A DNA stretch of 12,974 nucleotides from Tissierellales bacterium (GTDB taxonomy: Bacteria > Bacillota_A > Clostridia > Tissierellales > JASKZW01), in NCBI GenBank assembly GCA_030147425.1, contig JASKZW010000085.1, forward strand, positions 1 through 12,974, written 5' to 3'. The notes under the pieces were generated by a model. It saw only the letters and a list, made by a program, of their open reading frames with translations, was not told where the DNA came from and ran no database searches. Shown here piece after piece: positions 6,715 through 12,974 of this stretch; positions within the stretch are counted from its first letter, which is position 1; the number at the start of each line of letters is the position of its first letter. Position numbers and translations under genes: made by a program.

Positions 6715-7566
6715 ATGGAGAAATATAATTTTTTTAAAGATGTATTTATGAAGGTATGGGAAAATAAATTAGCTGTTGTATCTTTTTTTGTTATAATTTT
6801 AATAATTTTTTCAGCTATTTTTGCTTCTATTTTATCACCGCATAATCCTAATGATCAAAACTTAAAAAATATACTCGGAGAGCCAAGTAAAGATAATTTA
6901 CTAGGTACAGATGAGTTTGGCAGGGATATACTTTCTAGACTTTTATATGGCGCAAGAGTATCCTTAGGAGTTGGAATTCTTGCTGAAACAATTTCTGTTA
7001 TCATTGGAACTTTAATGGGGGCAATTGCAGGATATTTTGGTGGATGGGTAGATTCTTTAATCTCTAGGACTATAGAAATATTCGCATCATTTCCACAAAT
7101 TCTTTTTGCAATAGCAATAATGTTTGTTCTAGGAACAGGAGTGATTAATGTATTTATAGCAATAGGTTTTGTAGGATGGACAGGTTTGGCTAGAATAATA
7201 CGATCAGAAGTAATAAAGTTAAAGAATGAGAAATACATAGAAGCATGTAAAATATCTGGTGGTAGTCATTTTAGAATAATTTTTAAGCATATACTACCAA
7301 ATATTTTATCAACTATCATAGTGGTAGCAACAATGAATTTGCCAGGTAATATTATGTACGAAGCTAGTCTAAGCTTCTTAGGACTAGGTGTTCAACCGCC
7401 TACAGCTAGCTGGGGGAGCATGATAAATTCAGCTAAAAGTTATATCAGAACAAATCCTACATACAGTATATTTCCTGGATTAGCTATTATGATAACAGTT
7501 TTAGCTTTTAATATATTTGGAGATGCCTTAAGAGATGCTTTAGATCCAAAAATAGGTAGGGAGTAG
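6715..7566 (+). CDS. dppC: Peptide ABC transporter permease, DppC/OppC type
   Basis: A 283-residue second channel subunit that pairs with DppB. The N-terminal helix (about 17-40) is followed by the family hallmark LLGTDEFGRDILSRLLYGAR (62-81) and further membrane helices about 86-108, 128-153, 195-210 and 252-270. The EAA loop is at about 173-201 (KYIEACKISGGSHFRIIFKH and on), and SFLGLGVQPPTASWG (220-234) and the C-terminal FGDALRDALDPK are typical. ATG 6715 follows the dppB stop by 1 nt, with AAAGGAG 6 nt upstream. Length and motifs are complete, with no sign of damage. Confidence 0.94.
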   Translation: MEKYNFFKDVFMKVWENKLAVVSFFVIILIIFSAIFASILSPHNPNDQNLKNILGEPSKDNLLGTDEFGRDILSRLLYGARVSLGVGILAETISVIIGTLMGAIAGYFGGWVDSLISRTIEIFASFPQILFAIAIMFVLGTGVINVFIAIGFVGWTGLARIIRSEVIKLKNEKYIEACKISGGSHFRIIFKHILPNILSTIIVVATMNLPGNIMYEASLSFLGLGVQPPTASWGSMINSAKSYIRTNPTYSIFPGLAIMITVLAFNIFGDALRDALDPKIGRE

Positions 7567-7572
7567 ATTTAT

Positions 7573-8550
7573 ATGAGAAAAGAAGTTTTGAATGTTGAGA
7601 ATTTAAGTATTAGTTTTAAAGTTAAAAAAGGTAAAAAGAAAGTAGTAGAGGACATAAGTTTTTCTTTAAAAGAAGGAGAGAGTTTAGGAATAGTAGGAGA
7701 GTCAGGTAGTGGAAAAACTATGACAGGATTAGCTATTATGCAGTTACTAGATAGAAATGCCCTAATAGATAGCGGTAAAATAAAATTTAAAGGACAAAAT
7801 CTTCTAAAATTATCGGATGAAGAAATGAGAAAATATAGAGGAAAGGAAATATCTATGATTTTTCAAGAGCCTATGACATCTTTAAATCCTCTATTTACAG
7901 TAGGGAACCAAATAGGAGAAGTAATAAAAGAACATAAAGGATATAGAGGTAAGAAACTAAGAAAAGAAGTTATTAGAATATTGAATTTGGTAGAAATATC
8001 AGATGCTGAAAGAAAGATAGACTATTATCCTCATCAGCTATCAGGTGGGCAACAGCAAAGAATCTTAATAGCAATTGCTATAGCATCAAATCCTAAACTG
8101 CTAATATGTGATGAGCCTACAACTGCTTTAGATACAACTACTCAGTTAGAAATCTTAAAGTTAATTAATAGGCTGAAAAAAGACTTATCTACTTCAGTAA
8201 TTTTTATATCGCATGATCTAAATGTGGTTAGAAGTATTTCTGATAATATTCTAATTATGTACTGTGGAGAAATCTTAGAAAAAGCAGATTCTGAAAGTAT
8301 TTTTGCTAGTCCTAAGCATCCTTATACAGAAGCTCTTTTAGATTCTATTCCACAAATAGGAAAAGACATAGATAGACTTAATCTTATAGAGGGAGATATA
8401 CCTGATAACAGAAATAATATAGAAGGTTGTATTTTTTATCCTAGATGTAAATATTCAAAAGATATATGTAGAAAAGAAAAAATAGAGTTTATTGAGCTTG
8501 ATTCATCCTTAGTAAAATGTTTAAAATATAGTAATAGGTATTGGATGTGA
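7573..8550 (+). CDS. dppD: Peptide ABC transporter ATP-binding protein, DppD/OppD type
   Basis: A 325-residue cytoplasmic ATPase that powers import as a pair with the next gene's product. Walker A GESGSGKT is at 42-49, the Q-loop QEP at 98-100, signature LSGGQ at 156-160, Walker B LLICDE at 176-181 and the H-loop His at 214 (ISHDL). The oligopeptide-specific C-terminal domain begins at HPYTEALL (249-256) and contains Cys286, Cys292, Cys299 and Cys316 (GC...PRC...DIC...KC). Cysteines at these positions in Opp/Dpp ATPases have been reported to hold an iron-sulfur cluster; that role here is by analogy. The start ATG 7573 has AGGGAG 9 nt upstream and lies 6 nt after the dppC stop. All catalytic residues are present. 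Confidence 0.94.
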   Translation: MRKEVLNVENLSISFKVKKGKKKVVEDISFSLKEGESLGIVGESGSGKTMTGLAIMQLLDRNALIDSGKIKFKGQNLLKLSDEEMRKYRGKEISMIFQEPMTSLNPLFTVGNQIGEVIKEHKGYRGKKLRKEVIRILNLVEISDAERKIDYYPHQLSGGQQQRILIAIAIASNPKLLICDEPTTALDTTTQLEILKLINRLKKDLSTSVIFISHDLNVVRSISDNILIMYCGEILEKADSESIFASPKHPYTEALLDSIPQIGKDIDRLNLIEGDIPDNRNNIEGCIFYPRCKYSKDICRKEKIEFIELDSSLVKCLKYSNRYWM

Positions 8551-8554
8551 TTAA

Positions 8555-9481
8555 ATGAACAAAAAAATATTAGAAGTGAAAAATGTGAGTAAAAGTTATC
8601 CTATTAAATCTAAAAACATATTTAGGCCTAGTTATATTAATGTAATTGAAAATTTGAGTTTTGACTTATATGAAGGAGAAATATTTGGAATAGTAGGTGA
8701 GTCAGGAAGTGGAAAAACTAGTTTGAGCAGAATCATTTTGGGATTAGAAAAAATAGATTCTGGTTCTATTTATTATAAGGGAAAGAATATAGGAAATAAA
8801 AACTCTAAGCATTCTAATATACAGGCTATATTTCAAGATCCTTATAGTTCCTTAAATCCACGAATGAAAATTGCTGAATCTATATCAGAACCTTTAGATA
8901 TTGAAGGTAATTTAACCGGTCAAGAAAAAAGAGAAAGAATAGAAGAGGTTATAAGCTTATGTGGTCTAAACAAATCGTACTTAGATAGGTATCCACATGA
9001 ATTTTCAGGTGGACAAAGGCAGAGAATATGTATAGCTAGAGCTATATCAGCTATACCAGAGCTTTTAATATGTGATGAAGCTGTATCTGCTTTAGACGTT
9101 TCAGTACAGTCACAGATTTTAAATTTATTTTTAGATATAAGAGATAAATTTAATTTAACTTATATATTTATATCCCATGATTTAAATGTAATTTATCATA
9201 TATCAGATAGAATAGCAGTGATGTATTTAGGCGATATAGTAGAACAAGGAAGAAAAGAAGATATATTTAAAAATCCGTGCCATCCATACACTAAACTCCT
9301 TCTAGATTCAGTTTTAGATATTAATTTAGAAGATAGTAATAAAAATAATAGGACCCACTCATTTGAAGTTACAGGATGTAAGTATGTTAATAGGTGTAAG
9401 TTTAGAAAAGATATTTGCTTTAAGAAGTGTCCAAGTAAAAAAGAAGTAAATGAAAGCCATTTTTATTATTGTCACTTTTAG
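8555..9481 (+). CDS. dppF: Peptide ABC transporter ATP-binding protein, DppF/OppF type
   Basis: A 308-residue partner ATPase of the importer. Walker A GESGSGKT is at 48-55, Q-loop QDPYSSLNP at 94-102, signature FSGGQ at 150-154, Walker B LLICDE at 170-175 and H-loop His at 208. ALDVSVQSQ (179-187) and HPYTKLLL (243-250) are family hallmarks. The C-terminal domain has Cys275, Cys281, Cys288, Cys292 and Cys306, one more than in DppD, again in a pattern that could bind an iron-sulfur cluster. ATG 8555 lies 4 nt after the dppD stop with only a weak ribosome site, so translation is probably coupled to dppD. It is the last gene of the operon, with a strong terminator 40 nt downstream. Confidence 0.93.
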   Translation: MNKKILEVKNVSKSYPIKSKNIFRPSYINVIENLSFDLYEGEIFGIVGESGSGKTSLSRIILGLEKIDSGSIYYKGKNIGNKNSKHSNIQAIFQDPYSSLNPRMKIAESISEPLDIEGNLTGQEKRERIEEVISLCGLNKSYLDRYPHEFSGGQRQRICIARAISAIPELLICDEAVSALDVSVQSQILNLFLDIRDKFNLTYIFISHDLNVIYHISDRIAVMYLGDIVEQGRKEDIFKNPCHPYTKLLLDSVLDINLEDSNKNNRTHSFEVTGCKYVNRCKFRKDICFKKCPSKKEVNESHFYYCHF

Positions 9482-9520
9482 TAAATTAAGTATACTACTT
9501 TGATAGTAAGAATATAGAGG

Positions 9521-9566
9521 GACTGTTTTAGAACTAAAGTCTTTAGTTCTAAAATAGTCTTTTTTT
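9521..9566 (+). terminator. Very long hairpin terminator of the importer operon
   Basis: The arm 9521-9539 is the inverse complement of 9541-9559 apart from one G-T pair, with one base between, so the practical stem is about 16-17 bp around a short loop. Seven or eight T residues follow (9560-9566). The stem is far longer than the others in this window. Confidence 0.9.
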
Positions 9567-9600
9567 ATAAAGTATTGCTTATAAATGTAACTTATAACAA

Positions 9601-9629
9601 TTAACATTCTTATTAAGATACTCTATAAT
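9601..9629 (+). promoter_or_regulatory. Sigma-A promoter of the SLH/LRR operon
   Basis: TTAACA (9601-9606, 5 of 6) and TATAAT (9624-9629, 6 of 6) are separated by exactly 17 nt, just downstream of the importer terminator. The leader would be about 70 nt. A second TATAAT at 9655-9660 lacks a matching -35. Confidence 0.65.
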
Positions 9630-9635
9630 TATAGA
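9622..9635. promoter_or_regulatory. Palindrome over the -10 of the SLH/LRR promoter
   Basis: TCTATAATTATAGA is a perfect 14-nt palindrome containing the whole -10 box. It could be an operator, but it is made almost entirely of A and T and one or two of this size are expected by chance in a window like this. Confidence 0.25.
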
Positions 9636-9707
9636 ATTTGAATTATATAACTTATATAATGTTTAAATAAGTGATATTTAACAAACAACTTAAATAGGAG
9701 GGTTAAA

Positions 9708-11102
9708 ATGAGAGGGAAAAATAAAATATCAAGAATATTATCTATATTTTTAGTCTTTATATTAATTTCTAGCCCGGTAATGGCTTCATTTCATGATATG
9801 CCTAATAACTGGTCTAAGGAAGCATTAGAACATGCAGTAAATAATAAGATTTTACAAGGATATGGAAATGGAAAGATTAATCCAGATGGTAATTTAACGC
9901 GAGCTGAGATGGCAACTATGATAAGTAGGTTATTAAATTTAGAAGAAAAAGCAGACTTATCAAGTTTTAAAGATGTATCTAAGGACAAGTGGTACTATGA
10001 AGATATATCTAAGGCTGTTAAAGCAGGTATTTTAGAAGGAAACAAGAGGAAGGAATTAAAACCTAATAGTAAAATAACAAGGGAAGAAAGTTTTGCCATG
10101 CTTTCCAGAATGCTAGTTTTAGAAAAAAAGCCTAATAGCCTTGAAGCTTTTAAGGACAAAGATAGGATATCAGATTGGGCATTTGATAGCGTAAACAGTT
10201 TAGTATCAGAAGGATATGTAGAAGGGAACAAGATGAAAGAATTAAAACCTAGAGAATTTATTACTAGGGCAGAAATGGCTCAACTTATTTACAACATATT
10301 ACCAAACATAGATTCAAGTATAGAAAATATAAATTATAAAGGAAACTTAATAGTTAATAATAATATTAAGGAACTTAAAAATATAAAGATAGATGGAGAT
10401 TTAATATTAGCAGATGGAGTTAAAGTAGATGAATTGATTTTAAAAGATGTAAATGTAAAGGGAAGAGTTTTAGTAAGAAACTCTAGCTCCTTACAATTAA
10501 AAGGAAACACAGAAATGAATAAGCTACTTTTATTAAAAAAATCAGAAGTTAATATTATCAGACCAGCAAAGATAGGAAATCTAATTTCTTTTAAGCCAGT
10601 TAACTTAAAAGGTGAAGCAAATACAGTGGAAAAAGTGTTACTTAAAGATGGATCAAGTAATTCTATAATATTCATACCAAATATATATATTATAAAAGAT
10701 GATAAGGTAGGGAATGTAAAAGATAGAAACGGAAATATAGTAGATGATAGCAATATTATAATAAATAAAGACGAGCTAGAAATACCAGTTATTACAAAAC
10801 CTGAAGAGGAAGCTAGTAAGTTTGTAAAATTAAAGAAACTAAATCCAATAATAGTTGAGAGTCAAATACCAGGAGTTTCTCCTATGTTTTCAGTAGAAAA
10901 AGAAGAATTAAAAAAACACTTCAAGAATGTAAATAAAGATTCTATTTTTAATATAAAAATAGAAGATAAGAATTTTACTTTAAAATACAATAGTAGAAGT
11001 GAAGTTTTTCAAATTTATGAAGATGAGGATTTAGAATACTATTCACTTATTGGATATGATAAAAATATACTTTTAGAGGCTATTGTTTCTATATTAGACT
11101 AA
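9708..11102 (+). CDS. Secreted SLH-domain protein (long paralogue)
   Basis: A 464-residue exported, wall-anchored protein. A signal peptide covers residues 1-26 (core ILSIFLVFILISSPVMA, likely cut after VMA). Three SLH repeats lie at about 28-78, 87-138 and 148-197, with motifs TRAE, TREE and TRAE, closer to consensus than the short paralogue. A beta-rich repeat stalk spans about 210-300 (GNLIVN, DGDLILADGV, VKGRVLVRNSS, then further rungs). An unassigned C-terminal region of about 160 residues (about 305-464) contains a Lys/Glu-rich link and ends YDKNILLEAIVSILD. ATG 9708 has AGGAGGG 5 nt upstream. The LRR protein gene begins 13 nt after the stop with no terminator between, so the two are co-transcribed. 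It probably decorates or supports the S-layer, and the C-terminal region may be the functional part. SLH identity is firm; the function of the rest is unknown. Confidence 0.9.
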   Translation: MRGKNKISRILSIFLVFILISSPVMASFHDMPNNWSKEALEHAVNNKILQGYGNGKINPDGNLTRAEMATMISRLLNLEEKADLSSFKDVSKDKWYYEDISKAVKAGILEGNKRKELKPNSKITREESFAMLSRMLVLEKKPNSLEAFKDKDRISDWAFDSVNSLVSEGYVEGNKMKELKPREFITRAEMAQLIYNILPNIDSSIENINYKGNLIVNNNIKELKNIKIDGDLILADGVKVDELILKDVNVKGRVLVRNSSSLQLKGNTEMNKLLLLKKSEVNIIRPAKIGNLISFKPVNLKGEANTVEKVLLKDGSSNSIIFIPNIYIIKDDKVGNVKDRNGNIVDDSNIIINKDELEIPVITKPEEEASKFVKLKKLNPIIVESQIPGVSPMFSVEKEELKKHFKNVNKDSIFNIKIEDKNFTLKYNSRSEVFQIYEDEDLEYYSLIGYDKNILLEAIVSILD

Positions 11103-11115
11103 GGAGGCTGTTAGA

Positions 11116-12974
11116 ATGAAAAAGCAAAGATTATTATCTTTTTTATTAGCACTAGTATTAATTCTAGGTACAACCCTACCTTCAATAGCTAGGGCAGTAC
11201 CAGTTCAAAATATAGTTCAAGAAAATCTAGAGTCGGATTTTGAATTTGACAAGGCAAACCAAACAATAACAGGCTATAAGGGTCAAGATAAGGAGATTGT
11301 AATACCTGCAGAAATAGATGGAGTTAAAGTAAAGAAAATAGGACCAGGAGTTTTTTCTCAAAAGGATATAACTAAGGTATCTTTACCAGAGGGCTTAGTA
11401 GAAATAGGTCAAGGAGCATTTTCAGGAACTAAACTAGAAGAGTTAGTTCTACCGGAAAGTTTGGAGATTATAGGAGGATCTGCCTTTCATTCAGTAGAAG
11501 GAATTAAAGAATTAATACTCCCAACTAATCTAAAAGAAATAGGTAGTAGGGCATTTTGGAAATGTGGTATATCAGAATTAAAAGTACCAGCAAATGTTAA
11601 AAAAGTCTCTTCTGATGCTTTTATAGATAATAAGATAGGTATTTTAATATTAGAAGAAGGAATAGAAGATATAGGTAGGAGAGCTTTTAAAGACAACAAA
11701 ATTAAGGAAGCAGTAATTCCAGCAAGCTTAGAAAAAGCAGGTTCAAATATATTTGAGGGTAATGGAAGTATAGAGATAAGTTATCCTATCATTGATAGAA
11801 TTTTAGAAGAAAAATCTAACTTAAATTTAGATAAATATCCAGAAGATCTTAAAGAAGCATACTTATTATCAGTAGATAAAATAAAAAACTTAAGCAATAT
11901 AGAGCCAAGTGATTTTTTAAAAGAAAAGAAGGCTTATGATGAAGCAAAAAAAGCTTTAGATTTATTTGATAAAGAAGCTATAAATTCAGACTTTGAATTT
12001 GATAAGGAAAGTCAAACAATAACAGGCTATAAGGGAGAAGAAAAGAACCTAGTAATACCTGGGAAAATAGATGGAGTCCAGGTAAAGAAGATAGGAAATG
12101 GGGCTTTTGCTAGAAAAGGCTTAGAAAGTCTTGTTTTACCAGAAGGCCTGGAAGAAATTGAAAATCAAATGGCTTTCGCTGCCAATAATTTAAAGGAACT
12201 AAGACTTCCAAAAAGTTTAAAGACTTTAGGAGCAGGGGCATTTGTAAATAATCCAGATTTAGAAAATGTCGAACTAAATGAAGGTTTAGAAATAATAGGA
12301 AATAATGCTTTTGCTAGATGTAATTTGGAAAAAGTTTTTATACCTTCTACTGTAAAAGAAATAGGTACAAGAGCTTTTAATAAATCAAATGTTAAAGAGT
12401 TAGATTTTGCTGAAAATAGCCAGATAGAATTAATAGATAATGCAGCATTCGAAGACAATAAATTAGAAAAGTTAGTTTTACCAGAGAGTATAAAGGAAGT
12501 ACAAAATATAGCCTTTAATAGAAATAACTTATCAGAGCTAACGATTTTAGGTAGTTCCTTAGAAAGAATAGGAGCTCAAGCATTTGGAGGTAATAAGTTA
12601 ACTGAGATAGAACTACCTTTAGAATTAAAAATTATAGTATTCCATAGTTTTAGAGATAATCCAGGAGTAGATGGTAAACTTATAATCAATTTAAATAAAA
12701 AACTAATTGCTTCTTCAGAAGAAAAAGCTTTAGATTTAATAAGAGAAAAAGTAAAATTAAGAGCTTATTGTGAATCTGTAATGTCTGAGCCTAAGGAATG
12801 GTCAAACATTATTTGGGCGAAGGAAAAAGAAGAAAACAATGAGATAGTTTATAGAGGCGAGTTTGAAGAATTCCAAGAACAAACAGCTGGAAATGAATAT
12901 ATATCTAAAGTTAATGTTAGAGTAAGAGTAGAACTAGAAGAGGAAGAATCAGATTTTATATTTGATAAGGTAAG
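11116..12974 (+). CDS. Secreted modular leucine-rich repeat (LRR_5/BspA-like) protein, 3'-partial
   Basis: An open frame of 619 codons that runs off the window end. A signal peptide covers residues 1-27 (core LLSFLLALVLILGTTLPSIA, likely cut after ARA). Two BspA-type LRR arrays follow, at about 65-215 and 315-515. Each has repeats of about 23 residues of the form 'L..lvlPe.l..IG..AF..n'. Each array is headed by a conserved beta segment (residues 40-76 and 291-327, 28 of 37 residues identical). A charged helical linker lies at about 222-290. After a non-LRR region (about 516-610), SDFIFDK at 612-618 looks like the start of a third header. BspA-like LRR proteins are surface proteins, often adhesins. 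ATG 11116 has AAGGAGG 8 nt upstream, overlapping the SLH stop codon. No anchor is visible; one may lie past the edge, or the SLH partner may hold it. Function is inferred from family only. Confidence 0.85.
   Translation, partial: MKKQRLLSFLLALVLILGTTLPSIARAVPVQNIVQENLESDFEFDKANQTITGYKGQDKEIVIPAEIDGVKVKKIGPGVFSQKDITKVSLPEGLVEIGQGAFSGTKLEELVLPESLEIIGGSAFHSVEGIKELILPTNLKEIGSRAFWKCGISELKVPANVKKVSSDAFIDNKIGILILEEGIEDIGRRAFKDNKIKEAVIPASLEKAGSNIFEGNGSIEISYPIIDRILEEKSNLNLDKYPEDLKEAYLLSVDKIKNLSNIEPSDFLKEKKAYDEAKKALDLFDKEAINSDFEFDKESQTITGYKGEEKNLVIPGKIDGVQVKKIGNGAFARKGLESLVLPEGLEEIENQMAFAANNLKELRLPKSLKTLGAGAFVNNPDLENVELNEGLEIIGNNAFARCNLEKVFIPSTVKEIGTRAFNKSNVKELDFAENSQIELIDNAAFEDNKLEKLVLPESIKEVQNIAFNRNNLSELTILGSSLERIGAQAFGGNKLTEIELPLELKIIVFHSFRDNPGVDGKLIINLNKKLIASSEEKALDLIREKVKLRAYCESVMSEPKEWSNIIWAKEKEENNEIVYRGEFEEFQEQTAGNEYISKVNVRVRVELEEEESDFIFDKV
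11233..11343 (+). repeat. LRR module header, copy 1
   Basis: Encodes residues 40-76 of the LRR protein (SDFEFDK...ITGYKG...VIP...IDGV.VKKIG), shared with copy 2. The stretch 11260-11282 is identical to 12013-12035 over 23 nt. Confidence 0.8.
11986..12096 (+). repeat. LRR module header, copy 2
   Basis: Encodes residues 291-327 of the LRR protein, matching copy 1 at 28 of 37 residues. A third copy appears to begin at 12949 (SDFIFDK) and is cut by the window end. Confidence 0.8.

Noticed and set aside
9359..9607. Minus-strand open frame across the dppF end and terminator
   Set aside because: Runs through a strong hairpin terminator and the conserved dppF C-terminus; translation resembles no family.
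10334..10753. Minus-strand open frame of 139 codons inside the long SLH gene
   Set aside because: Shadow of the SLH stalk coding region; no recognisable domain and the sense gene is well supported.

Overview
This is AT-rich, low-GC DNA (roughly 30% GC by eye) with strong AGGAGG ribosome sites, frequent TTG/GTG starts, S-layer homology (SLH) proteins, a Tad-type pilus protein and BspA-type leucine-rich repeats. That combination points to an anaerobic Firmicute of the Clostridia/Tissierellia type with an S-layer-bearing Gram-positive envelope. The genus cannot be told from the sequence. All recognisable genes lie on the + strand. I see no tRNA, rRNA, CRISPR, IS element or phage gene.

Region 1 (1-2840) is the 3' end of a tad pilus operon. 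It holds the inner-membrane platform protein TadC (possibly cut at its 5' end by the window edge), a small DUF192 protein and a 576-residue coiled-coil protein with a DivIVA-like N-terminal segment. The last two genes are tightly coupled, overlapping by 8 nt, and a strong intrinsic terminator closes the unit. Region 2 (2841-3828) is a monocistronic gene for a short exported SLH protein, with its own promoter and terminator.

Region 3 (about 4020-9566) is a complete peptide-type (Dpp/Opp, family 5) ABC importer operon: lipoprotein binding protein, two permeases, two ATPases. A promoter candidate with an overlapping inverted repeat precedes it. A hairpin terminator sits between the binding-protein gene and the permease genes, and the first permease starts with TTG. 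Both traits fit making much more binding protein than membrane complex. A very long hairpin terminator ends the operon.

Region 4 (9567-12974) is a second surface-protein operon. It encodes a longer paralogue of the first SLH protein and, 13 nt downstream, a large secreted modular LRR_5/BspA-like protein that runs off the window. The two SLH paralogues flank the importer operon, so the region looks like a cell-surface island: pilus assembly, S-layer-anchored proteins, adhesin-like repeats and nutrient uptake.

Nothing here is a clearly new system. The points most worth a second look are the DivIVA-like coiled-coil protein wired into the tad operon, the SLH/LRR pair, and the shortened SLH paralogue.
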